Assembly: GCA_025450095.1 (NCBI GenBank)
Contig: JANWID010000105.1
Coordinates: forward strand, 1 to 13,042
DNA from: Bacteroidia bacterium
GTDB lineage: Bacteria > Bacteroidota > Bacteroidia > AKYH767-A > OLB10
Direction of reading: 5' to 3'
Length of the DNA stretch: 13,042 bases
This document shows positions 6,890 to 13,042 of this stretch, piece after piece. Below the pieces are notes generated by a model. It saw nothing but the letters and a program-made list of their open reading frames with translations. It was not told the DNA's origin and did not search any database. Position 1 is the stretch's first letter. Every line of letters starts with the position of its first letter. The translations under genes and the position numbers were made by a program.

Positions 6890-9586
6890 ATGCATTTAAT
6901 GAGAACCCGCTTTTTATTTTTCTTGCTACTACTTAGTCCAATCTTGTTTAAATCCGTTTCAGCACAGCAAATCGAATGGCAGCGCACTATTGGAGGGGCA
7001 GACAGTGATCGTCCACGAACCATTCAACAAACAAGCGATGGAGGTTTTATATGTGGTGGGTATTCTCATTCCAATATCGGATTCGAAAAGACGGAAAATT
7101 GTTTAGGTAGTTCTGATTATTGGGTGCTCAAACTGGATGCAACTGGCAATATCATTTGGCAAAATACAATTGGCGGAGCTGATACGGACGGTTTATCTAT
7201 GGTCTATCAATGTTCTGATGGAAGTTATATTGTAGGCGGAGATTCGAATTCAGATATATCGATAGATAAATCAGAAAATAGCCGGGGAGACTTTGATTTT
7301 TGGATTGTTAAATTGGATACTGCGGGTATAATTGAATGGGATAAAACTATTGGGGGAAGCGGAAGGGATAAGATTGAGGTTATTCATCAATCAGCAGATG
7401 GAGGGTTTTATTGTGCCGGTTATTCCAACTCTGACAGCTCTGGCGATAAAAGTGAAAACAGTAATGGTTTTAATGATATCTGGATAGTTAAGCTTGATTT
7501 TGCTGGAAATATACAATGGCAGAATACAATCGGCGGAAATCTTGATGATTATCTTTATGCCGGCCAGCCTACCACTGATGGAGGATATATTTGTGGTGGA
7601 GAGTCAAACTCTGATATTTCCGGTGATAAAACCGAAGATGCCATGATGGGTACTGACATTTGGTTAGTTAAACTGGATAGCCTCGGGAACATCCAATGGC
7701 AAAATACAATCGGAGGTAATAACCTCGATCATTGCATGGATATTATGCAAACCAATGATGGCGGGTATATTTTTGGAGGTACTTCCCAGTCGCCAGCTTC
7801 TTTTGATAAACTGGAGGATAATATAACTGCAATGGCTGATTATTGGATTATAAAAACCGATTCCGTAGGAAACCTCCAGTGGCAGAATACAATTGGCGGA
7901 AGTGAATATGAAGAATCGCTGGATGCAATATTCCAAACTTCAGATGGCGGTTATGTTTGTGGAGGAACATCCCGGTCAGAAGCTTCGGGCGATAAAGCGG
8001 AAAACTGTATGGGTAGTTTTGACTTTTGGATTCTTAAACTGGATCAGACAGGTAATATTCAGTTTCAGAATACGATTGGCGGAAGTGATACGGAATATCT
8101 CGAATCAATGGTACAAACCAGTGATGGTGGTTACATCTTTACAGGAATGACTTATTCTGGAATTTCCGGAGACAAAACAGACATTTGCAGAGGAGACACA
8201 GATTTCTGGATACTAAAACTGGATGGAAAATATAATCTGGTTCAGGGAACTGCTTTTTATGATACCAATAATAATAATATTAAAGATCCGGGAGAAGAGT
8301 CCGCAAAACAAAAGAAAATCAATGAAACTACAACGGGGCTATTTTCATATACAAATAATGCCGGTGCTTATTCCTTAGCGGTGATGGATAGCGGTAATTT
8401 CGAGATATCTTCTGAACCGCAAAATTATTATTCAGCTGTGCCCTTGAACTACTCAGTTTACTTTATTGGATTTTTGCAGACTGACTCTCTCAAAGACTTC
8501 GCATTTCAGTCTACTGGAAATTTTAATGATCTGTGTGCCACTATTTCTCCAATCGGTCCCTTCCGGTCGGGAATGAATGCCAGTTACCAGTTAAATTATA
8601 CAAATCAGGGAACAACAAGTTTGAACCCGACAATTGTTTTTTATCCTGATGATAATGTTAATTATTTATCCGCTAACGTTACGCCGACATCAGTCACTCC
8701 TGATTCCATAGTTTTTGTTGCACCGCTTCTGGCACCTTTCCAAAGCGGACAAATTCTGGTTACTGTTTCAATTAATTCTGGTTTACCTATAGGAACAGTT
8801 GTTAACTCTTGTGTACTTGTACTTCCTGTTATTGGTGATGCAGACCCTGCGTGCAATCAAAGTTGTTGGGAAGTGAATGTTATTGGTTCCTATGATCCAA
8901 ACGATATCCTGGTGAATCGGGATACCTTGTTTGATTATGAACTTACAACGCCGCCTTTCCTGGAATACCTCATAAGATTTCAGAATACTGGTAACGATAC
9001 TGCATTTTATATTCGGTTGGATAATCGGATTGCTTCCTATCTTCAACTCAGCACATTGGAATTTGTGTCATCTTCACATCCATGCGACATAGAATACCAG
9101 GTATATGATTCTACCCTGAAGTTTATTTTTAAAAATATTTTTCTTCCCGACAGCAATATCAACGAGCCGGCAAGCCATGGTTTTGTGAGGTATAAAATAA
9201 AACCTTTAAACTCACTTATTGTTGGGGATAGTATTCTAAATAACGCAGCAATTGTATTTGATTATAATCCACCTGTTATTACGGACACAGTTGTTACAGA
9301 AATAACGCTCCCTACTTCAATAAATGAACTTTTAAATAGTAATATGACTGTTTACCCAAATCCGGTAGCTAATGAACTAACTATAGAGTTGAATGGAACT
9401 CAGAACGAGAAAATTGTTATTGAATTGAACAATATCTATGGTCAAAAAGTCCGGAGTTTATATTCTGGCACCATTGATATAGGTAACTGGAGAGAAAAAT
9501 TTGATATCCGGGATTTAACGAGTGGAGTTTATATATTAACAATTTCCGGAAAGGAACAGGCCACACAAAAAATCATTAAATTATAG
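6890..9586 (+). CDS. Large T9SS surface protein with seven 60-residue propeller-like repeats
   Basis: Predicted secreted or surface protein, 898 aa from the ATG at 6890 (an ATG at 6899 also fits). A signal peptide ends at SVSA-QQ. Next come seven repeats with an almost exact 60-residue period, each following the pattern I-x-W-Q-N-T-I-G-G, then Q-T-x-D-G-G-Y-I-x-G-G, then S-G-D-K-x-E and D-x-W-I-x-K-L-D (about residues 28-445). Seven units suggest one seven-bladed beta-propeller. A short SdrD/carboxypeptidase-regulatory-like segment follows (starting VQGTAFYDTNNNN), then Ig-like domains. One of these begins SYDPNDI and ends NNAAIVFDYNPPV, typical of a conserved domain in long Bacteroidota secreted proteins. 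A T9SS type A tail closes it (VYPNPVANEL, SGVYILTISG). The role may be adhesion or binding, but no ligand or catalytic site is evident. The gene looks more AT-rich than the first gene of the window. Confidence 0.85.
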   Translation: MHLMRTRFLFFLLLLSPILFKSVSAQQIEWQRTIGGADSDRPRTIQQTSDGGFICGGYSHSNIGFEKTENCLGSSDYWVLKLDATGNIIWQNTIGGADTDGLSMVYQCSDGSYIVGGDSNSDISIDKSENSRGDFDFWIVKLDTAGIIEWDKTIGGSGRDKIEVIHQSADGGFYCAGYSNSDSSGDKSENSNGFNDIWIVKLDFAGNIQWQNTIGGNLDDYLYAGQPTTDGGYICGGESNSDISGDKTEDAMMGTDIWLVKLDSLGNIQWQNTIGGNNLDHCMDIMQTNDGGYIFGGTSQSPASFDKLEDNITAMADYWIIKTDSVGNLQWQNTIGGSEYEESLDAIFQTSDGGYVCGGTSRSEASGDKAENCMGSFDFWILKLDQTGNIQFQNTIGGSDTEYLESMVQTSDGGYIFTGMTYSGISGDKTDICRGDTDFWILKLDGKYNLVQGTAFYDTNNNNIKDPGEESAKQKKINETTTGLFSYTNNAGAYSLAVMDSGNFEISSEPQNYYSAVPLNYSVYFIGFLQTDSLKDFAFQSTGNFNDLCATISPIGPFRSGMNASYQLNYTNQGTTSLNPTIVFYPDDNVNYLSANVTPTSVTPDSIVFVAPLLAPFQSGQILVTVSINSGLPIGTVVNSCVLVLPVIGDADPACNQSCWEVNVIGSYDPNDILVNRDTLFDYELTTPPFLEYLIRFQNTGNDTAFYIRLDNRIASYLQLSTLEFVSSSHPCDIEYQVYDSTLKFIFKNIFLPDSNINEPASHGFVRYKIKPLNSLIVGDSILNNAAIVFDYNPPVITDTVVTEITLPTSINELLNSNMTVYPNPVANELTIELNGTQNEKIVIELNNIYGQKVRSLYSGTIDIGNWREKFDIRDLTSGVYILTISGKEQATQKIIKL
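6977..8224 (+). repeat. Intragenic ~180-bp tandem repeat, seven units
   Basis: DNA-level view of the propeller repeats. Blocks such as caatggcagaatacaat recur every 180 bp (183 bp around the sixth unit, which carries one extra codon). The copies differ mainly at third positions and in surface-loop codons, so they are old enough to have diverged. The longest similarity lies at the IQWQNTIGG strand. Confidence 0.8.
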
Positions 9587-9865
9587 CAAGCATCTTGCAT
9601 AATTTCAAAGTTGCTTTTTTCAATTGGAAATTGCTGAACCTGATTTATTGAGGGGAAATGCATGTTCTTTTCAGACAGCCTTCTTGAATTCCAACTTTTT
9701 TCAATATTTGTTCAACCGGAGGTTTTTATGTATACTTTAGATTTACAAAGGATCTTTTATTGCAGCATTTTATAAGTAAGCAACAATAAAACGCGAGAGA
9801 TAATTTACCGATTGACCCTGGCAGATGGATAGGGGTTAACCTTCAACGGTTGACTTTTTAATTCT
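9587..9865. other. Non-coding stretch after the propeller gene
   Basis: No open reading frame of useful length, no RNA gene and no clear promoter were found here. A weak 5-bp hairpin (gcaag 9586-9590 with cttgc 9594-9598) overlaps the preceding stop codon but has no T tract. Together with the next element this forms the 517-bp gap before the lipoprotein gene. Confidence 0.6.
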
Positions 9866-9990
9866 AGGGAACCTCAAAAAATCTACTTATACTGCGTTAT
9901 GCGGATTTTTTAAAATCCTCATTTACCTCTAGTAAACTCCGGTTTTAAAAAACCCGCATGCCTTGTCTAAGCGATTTTTAGAGATTCCCT
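9866..9990. mobile_element. MITE-like imperfect palindrome, 125 bp
   Basis: Both ends read AGGGAA-y-CTC-w-AAAAATC when viewed from outside. The similarity continues inward through CTTA, then TGCGG and TTTTTTAAAA-tCC, so the left arm (9866-9918) and the right arm (about 9941-9990) pair along nearly their full length with scattered mismatches. The centre holds a small hairpin (tttac 9922-9926 with gtaaa 9932-9936). There is no coding capacity. A target-site duplication is not clear: TTAA occurs near both ends but at different offsets. Best read as a non-autonomous transposon relic. I cannot assign it to an insertion-sequence family from sequence alone. Confidence 0.7.
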
Positions 9991-10103
9991 TTAAGGATTT
10001 TATTTCGTAGTAGCATTCTAATTGGTTCAAAGCAACTTTATATATTCGGTGAATATGCCGATCGCTTACCAGAATTGTTTTCAAACTTCATTAAACCAAA
10101 CAA

Positions 10104-10778
10104 ATGAAAAATCAATTTCGCTTCAATTGGCTGTTCATTTTTATACTTCCTTTTTTATTTACATCCTGTACAAAAGTAGATAGTGTAACTTTTACACCGC
10201 CACATTCCTGTGGTTGTTCGACGCCGAATATAGTAGTGAGAACAACCAATGCCCAGCGGGTGAGTGTTACCGGTGTGATCAATGAAACACACTCCGTAAA
10301 TGCTGAGGGTGTTGCAACTTTTTCATTACCTAACCAGGTGTGTGGGGATATTACACTTACTTTCAGAGCAATTAAAAATATGGATACTTCAGATCCGTTT
10401 CCTGCAACTTTTCATGTAACACAACCTCTTGGATCCGAAACTGTAACCTTATTATTTTCACCAATTTCATGTGCCGGAACCGGTCATTTTTCTGGCTGGC
10501 ATCCCGACTTCATTCCTACTACGTTTGATCCCAGTATGATCATTCAATCCATTTCACCTGTTATTGGAGACGATGATGGAGCTTTCTTAAGCGCACCAAC
10601 CATCGGCACCCGTTTTTCTGGCGCATTTTTCAATATCATGTATACGGATTCACACCGGTTCGATTGTCCCGACCCAATTGTTTCTACCACTAGCGATACT
10701 ACTCCAGTCAGAGATAACCGTGTCTATCAGTCGGCAGCTCCACTTATGGTTAATGTGACCGGGAGATGTCCGCAGTGA
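10104..10778 (+). CDS. Lipoprotein of unknown function (224 aa)
   Basis: I do not recognise a family. Residues 1-21 are a signal peptide with a Bacteroidota-type lipobox LFTSC (C22), so the mature protein should be a lipid-anchored periplasmic or outer-membrane protein. The mature part has six more cysteines: a CGC pair near the anchor (C36, C38) and C80, C123, C188 and C222, which suggests disulfides. Many short V/T/S-rich strands (IVVRTTNAQRVSVTGVI, ETVTLLFSPI) suggest a beta-sandwich. It ends three residues after C222. The ATG at 10104 is immediately followed by the basic-hydrophobic leader, supporting this start. It stands alone between a MITE-like element and a minus-strand tRNA. No enzyme motif is seen. 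Confidence 0.7.
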   Translation: MKNQFRFNWLFIFILPFLFTSCTKVDSVTFTPPHSCGCSTPNIVVRTTNAQRVSVTGVINETHSVNAEGVATFSLPNQVCGDITLTFRAIKNMDTSDPFPATFHVTQPLGSETVTLLFSPISCAGTGHFSGWHPDFIPTTFDPSMIIQSISPVIGDDDGAFLSAPTIGTRFSGAFFNIMYTDSHRFDCPDPIVSTTSDTTPVRDNRVYQSAAPLMVNVTGRCPQ

Positions 10779-10799
10779 ACTTCTTTAAAAAAGTTTTTT
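10778..10799 (+). terminator. Weak terminator-like hairpin after the lipoprotein gene
   Basis: The stem aactt (10778-10782) pairs with aagtt (10791-10795) and is followed by a short T run (10796-10799). The stem begins on the last base of the stop codon. The stem is short and AT-rich, so activity is uncertain. Confidence 0.35.
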
Positions 10800-10896
10800 G
10801 AATAACCAGAAAAATTTTCCTGTTACAAATCATATATGTACCATCCTATAAAAATTGTTGACACTTAAATTCAAAAAATATGATTTTTAAATTTTG

Positions 10897-10969
10897 AGCG
10901 GGAAACGGGAGTCGAACCCGCGACCCTCAGCTTGGGAAGCTGATGCTCTACCAACAGAGCTACTCCCGC
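10897..10969 (-). tRNA. tRNA-Gly (anticodon CCC)
   Basis: Read on the minus strand the cloverleaf is complete. The 7-bp acceptor stem GCGGGAG/TTCCCGC has one G-T pair at its base. The D arm is GCTC...GAGC. The anticodon arm is TCAGC-TTCCCAA-GCTGA, giving anticodon CCC for the GGG glycine codon. The T arm is GCGGG-TTCGACT-CCCGT. Length is 73 nt to the discriminator T. The 3' CCA is not encoded. An AT-rich 6-bp hairpin at 10874-10888 might end its transcript. Confidence 0.93.
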
Positions 10970-10976
10970 ATGTAAA

Positions 10977-10984
10977 CAAATTTA
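10977..10984 (-). promoter_or_regulatory. -7 promoter element for tRNA-Gly (TAAATTTG)
   Basis: On the minus strand this is an exact TAnnTTTG match ending 8 nt before the tRNA 5' end, the spacing expected for a start at or just before the mature RNA. It also lies downstream of the acyltransferase stop codon, so the tRNA probably has its own promoter. Confidence 0.5.
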
Positions 10985-11014
10985 AATGAAAATTCTCTGT
11001 GTTATGAATTACGT

Positions 11015-12103
11015 TCAGATATTTTTTACCTGTATTTTGAATTGCTTGTAGCGTTTGCTGTTCCTGATTTTTGACAATTGGATTTTGGTTATTTTGATCA
11101 GTGGCTCTTCAATTACTTTATAAAGTATAATACTCAAAATGATGGTAGCTACCAGGCCAAGCATGAAATCAACAAAAAGGTAATGTATCATAAACTTTTG
11201 CCAGAAGCCATAGTGTATCAGGAAAAAAACAAAAGAGATGTTGCCAAGCAATTGAAATAAGGGCGTTGACAGGATGGTACTAATTAAATTCCTGCCGGCG
11301 ATGAGTCCGTAAATTACAAAAGCAATACAAAGCGGTAAAATAACATTGTGCAATAAAATACCCCAGTACGAGTGAAGTCCTCCTACCAGGGATAATATAA
11401 CTATCATCCCAAAAAATGTAGCAATGCCTGCGTAAGTTTTCCACGGTGCAAAGGTGAAATTCATCTGCGAAGATTTCACAAACAAAGCCAGCCTGATGCC
11501 GACAAGAAATTCAAATGACCTTCCAAAAAATGTCAGCACAAGCATGAACGAATCATCACCCCAGAAATAATTGGAAGGAAAAATACCCAGTATATTGGTC
11601 AGCAGAAAACCACTGATCAGAAAAATAAGATATTGCGAAAGCACTTCAATTCCTTTTCTCATTAGCCAGAAAATGAAAGGAACCAGCAGGTAAAAAGTAC
11701 ATTCAACGGTCAATGACCAGGTATGTGGTAATGGGTTAAAAACATAATCACTAAAGTAACCGTGTAATAGTGTTAAGTTTAAAAATGCTGTTCGCCAATT
11801 CAGGTGATACCAAAAACAGTTTACGATGGTGATCACCAGGTAAATCGGAACAATTCGTATAAAACGGTTAACAAAATAATTTGACAAGCCATCTTTGATA
11901 CCGGCCACAGGGTCGTAGTATCTGTAGGCAATCAAAAACCCGCTAAGGACAAAAAATATGGGCACCCCGATCTGGAATTCAACCAGGATGTTGTTTACAA
12001 ACGGGCTATAGATACGAGGCAATAAGTGCGATACAAATACCATCAGTGCCGCAATAAACCGTAGGCCGGTTAATGGCTTAAAATATTTCTGATCCATTCG
12101 CAT
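11015..12103 (-). CDS. Acyltransferase family 3 (OafA/YrhL-like) membrane protein
   Basis: Predicted inner-membrane O-acyltransferase that moves acetyl or similar groups onto surface glycans or other envelope molecules. From the ATG at 12103 it is 362 aa, normal for the family, with about ten hydrophobic segments. Family motifs appear in order: LTGLRFIAALMVFVSHLLPR, with the conserved arginine and the probable catalytic histidine in the first helix; IGVPIFFVLSGFLIA; NRFIRIVPIYL; and PHTWSLTVECTFYLLVPF with the conserved Trp-Ser-Leu-x-x-Glu. The C-terminus is basic (KIQLSKIRNSKRYKQFKIQVK) and cytosolic by inference. A TTG at 12121 would add six residues, but an ATG is a safer start. A further ATG two codons in (12097) is equally possible. 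No glycan-synthesis genes adjoin it, so the acceptor is unknown. Confidence 0.88.
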   Translation of the reverse strand: MRMDQKYFKPLTGLRFIAALMVFVSHLLPRIYSPFVNNILVEFQIGVPIFFVLSGFLIAYRYYDPVAGIKDGLSNYFVNRFIRIVPIYLVITIVNCFWYHLNWRTAFLNLTLLHGYFSDYVFNPLPHTWSLTVECTFYLLVPFIFWLMRKGIEVLSQYLIFLISGFLLTNILGIFPSNYFWGDDSFMLVLTFFGRSFEFLVGIRLALFVKSSQMNFTFAPWKTYAGIATFFGMIVILSLVGGLHSYWGILLHNVILPLCIAFVIYGLIAGRNLISTILSTPLFQLLGNISFVFFLIHYGFWQKFMIHYLFVDFMLGLVATIILSIILYKVIEEPLIKITKIQLSKIRNSKRYKQFKIQVKNI

Positions 12104-12402
12104 TAATTCCACAGGTTCCAAATCCGCTCGTATGAATGAATAAATGTCGTTTAGAAAGTTTGATAGATGTGAATGGAAGCCCGTAATCCGGAAGGATGAA
12201 TATACAAATTCGGAAGAATTGATTTGTTCACATCAACAGTAAGTACCAAATAATCAATGAAATTACCAGGGTTTTAAAAATACGAAGTGATTACAGGAAT
12301 TGAGGTACCAGCAGCTATTTTAGGATTGTACTACTTTGTATCTCAATATATTATAAAGTAAAATAAATTAGTAATTCTTCCTATGAAATACCAAAATTTT
12401 CA

Positions 12403-12410
12403 TACTTTTG
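12403..12410 (+). promoter_or_regulatory. -7 promoter element of the tRNA-Asp transcript (TACTTTTG)
   Basis: Exact TAnnTTTG match 25 bp before the broken tRNA-Asp copy and about 138 bp before the intact tRNA-Asp. It is the only good promoter element found between the acyltransferase gene and the tRNA, so both copies are probably carried on one transcript. Confidence 0.5.
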
Positions 12411-12447
12411 TGCCTCCAATTTATTGGAGAATATGGTTCGGTAATTC

Positions 12448-12465
12448 TCCCGATAGCGATCGGGA
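12448..12465. repeat. 18-bp palindrome in the D-loop position
   Basis: A 7-bp perfect stem (tcccgat/atcggga) with a 4-nt loop agcg. It shares its outer five bases TCCCG...CGGGA with the palindrome at 12477-12491, suggesting one family of small palindromic insertions. Confidence 0.75.
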
Positions 12466-12476
12466 TGGTTAGAATA

Positions 12477-12491
12477 TCCCGCCAGGCGGGA
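12477..12491. repeat. 15-bp palindrome replacing the anticodon arm
   Basis: A 7-bp perfect stem (tcccgcc/ggcggga) around a single A. It takes the place of the 17-nt anticodon arm of tRNA-Asp, so one hairpin has been exchanged for another of similar size. Confidence 0.75.
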
Positions 12492-12547
12492 GGGTCGCGG
12501 TTAACGAATCAAGATGATTAGAGTTCTTTAGTAAATAAAAATAATAC

Positions 12548-12621
12548 GGTTCGGTAGTTCAGCTGGTTAGAATACATGCCTGTCACGCATGGGGTCGCGG
12601 GTTCGAGTCCCGTCCGGACCG
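12548..12621 (+). tRNA. tRNA-Asp (anticodon GTC)
   Basis: Complete cloverleaf. The acceptor stem is GGTTCGG/CCGGACC with one T-G pair. The D arm is GTTC...GAAT. The anticodon arm is CATGC-CTGTCAC-GCATG, giving GTC. The variable loop is GGGTC and the T arm is GCGGG-TTCGAGT-CCCGT. The discriminator is G at 12621, followed by CC, so CCA is not fully encoded. A strong terminator follows directly. Confidence 0.96.
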
Positions 12622-12627
12622 CCTTTA

Positions 12628-12653
12628 GGGAAGCAATTTGCTTCCCTTTTTTT
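12628..12653 (+). terminator. Rho-independent terminator after tRNA-Asp
   Basis: The stem gggaagcaa (12628-12636) pairs perfectly with ttgcttccc (12638-12646) across a 1-nt gap; in RNA the loop opens to five bases. A run of seven T (12647-12653) follows. This is the clearest terminator in the window. Confidence 0.9.
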
Positions 12654-12730
12654 GTGCCTAAAATTAACGTAACTGCTTGGTATATAATGCTAAGCAAAGT
12701 TATAAATAGTATGGGAAATCATGGCTAAGG

Positions 12731-12773
12731 GTCGATAAAAGTGACCTAAATATCGACTACACATGACCTAAAT
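12731..12773. mobile_element. Possible insertion-sequence end remnant with repeated tgacctaaat
   Basis: The 10-mer tgacctaaat occurs at 12742-12751 and 12764-12773, 22 bp apart, with tcga at 12732 and 12753 preceding each copy in register. The gtcgat/atcgac pair (12731-12736, 12752-12757) also forms a hairpin. Repeated short direct repeats of this kind are typical of IS21-family ends, but no transposase or second end is present, so this is a tentative reading. Confidence 0.3.
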
Positions 12774-12905
12774 TTTTAAAGTAAATTACATTTAATATTT
12801 GCTGTTAAAAAATATTGTCCCTGCATCGTGGTATCACGAATATCTAAAATATCACCATGACTTTTCACATAATTATTTCTATAAATAGCATTCATTTTTA
12901 ACCTA

Positions 12906-12913
12906 TACTTTTG
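12906..12913 (+). promoter_or_regulatory. -7 promoter element (TACTTTTG)
   Basis: Exact TAnnTTTG match 26 bp before the ATG of the gene that runs off the window end. The spacing leaves a short leader of about 20 nt. Confidence 0.5.
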
Positions 12914-12939
12914 ATATAAAATTTAAATTACGACCAAGC

Positions 12940-13042
12940 ATGGACTTTAAACAATACGCAACCTTTTGTGAAGAAATGGTGGCCATTACCGATGAAATTT
13001 TAATTGACCTGAAGCCGGATAATAAAGTAAGAGATTTCCTAT
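12940..13042 (+). CDS. 5' end of an unrecognised gene, cut by the window edge
   Basis: The ATG at 12940 opens a frame that runs without a stop for 34 codons to the last base of the window. The visible protein begins MDFKQYATFCEEMVAITDE and continues with an acidic-hydrophobic pattern compatible with an alpha helix. It has no signal peptide, so it is probably cytosolic. A -7 promoter element lies just upstream. The fragment is too short for a family call. Confidence 0.6.
   Translation, partial: MDFKQYATFCEEMVAITDEILIDLKPDNKVRDFL

Larger units (their letters stand above)
12435..12510 (+). pseudogene. Broken tRNA-Asp copy carrying two small palindromes
   Basis: Three blocks match the intact tRNA-Asp downstream: 12435-12447 (12 of 13 bases; acceptor 5' strand and D stem), 12466-12476 (11 of 11; end of the D arm) and 12492-12500 (9 of 9; variable loop and T stem). 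Between them the D-loop bases AGC are replaced by an 18-bp palindrome (12448-12465, tcccgatagcgatcggga). The whole anticodon arm is replaced by a 15-bp palindrome (12477-12491, tcccgccaggcggga). After 12500 only a remnant of the T loop is recognisable and the 3' acceptor strand is missing. It therefore cannot be a working tRNA. Confidence 0.8.

Noticed and set aside
6977..8224. Non-coding repeat array or CRISPR-like structure
   Set aside because: The 180-bp period is explained by 60-residue protein repeats in an uninterrupted frame.
9728..9775. 15-codon frame with a GGAGG just upstream, a possible leader peptide
   Set aside because: Too short, with no similarity recognised, and Bacteroidota rarely rely on such a ribosome-binding sequence; probably chance.
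10874..10888. Terminator for tRNA-Gly
   Set aside because: The 6-bp stem is made only of A-T pairs and is not followed by a clear T run beyond the stem itself, so it was not listed as a feature.
12104..12121. TTG start at 12121 for the acyltransferase
   Set aside because: ATG codons follow six and eight codons later and still precede the first conserved motif; TTG starts are less common.
12435..12621. Integration site (att) pair created by an element inserting in tRNA-Asp
   Set aside because: The duplicated part is the 5' and middle portion of the tRNA, not the 3' end that integrases usually restore, and no integrase gene lies between the copies.

Overview
The window looks like chromosomal DNA of a member of the phylum Bacteroidota, probably an environmental one. 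Four predicted secreted proteins end in the type A C-terminal sorting domain of the type IX secretion system (T9SS), a system confined to this phylum. Several genes are preceded by the Bacteroidota -7 promoter element TAnnTTTG. Lipoproteins carry Bacteroidota-style lipoboxes, and base composition is moderate to AT-rich. No plasmid, phage or complete insertion sequence is visible.

Layout: (1) 17-826, a trimeric-type purine nucleoside phosphorylase. (2) 890-2287, a secreted LVIVD / choice-of-anchor-B repeat protein with a T9SS tail. (3) 2456-5385, a same-strand set made of a thioredoxin-like T9SS protein, an MbnP-like lipoprotein and an MbnH-like di-haem cytochrome c peroxidase lipoprotein. The MbnP/MbnH pair is a known copper-linked redox couple. 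Here its three gene boundaries carry three different palindromic elements, and no methanobactin precursor gene is present. (4) 5386-5582, a convergent intergenic region with a diverged direct repeat and a 7-bp tandem repeat. (5) 5583-6629 (minus), a ThuA-like T9SS protein. (6) 6890-9586, a large T9SS surface protein whose N-terminal half is seven 60-residue repeats, probably one seven-bladed beta-propeller. (7) 9587-10103, non-coding DNA holding a 125-bp MITE-like imperfect palindrome. (8) 10104-10778, a lipoprotein of unknown function. (9) tRNA-Gly(CCC) and an acyltransferase-3 membrane protein, both on the minus strand. (10) 12403-12653, a promoter, a broken tRNA-Asp copy whose D-loop and anticodon arm are replaced by two small palindromes, an intact tRNA-Asp(GTC) and a strong terminator. 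(11) A possible insertion-sequence end remnant, then the first 34 codons of a gene cut by the window edge.

How the parts fit: T9SS cargo and outer-membrane lipoproteins dominate, so most of the window encodes cell-surface or periplasmic functions. The most coherent functional unit is the MbnP/MbnH couple with its thiol-redox neighbour. The most unusual feature is the density and variety of palindromic repeats, some touching genes: one overlaps the 5' end of the MbnP-like gene, and two sit inside a tRNA copy.
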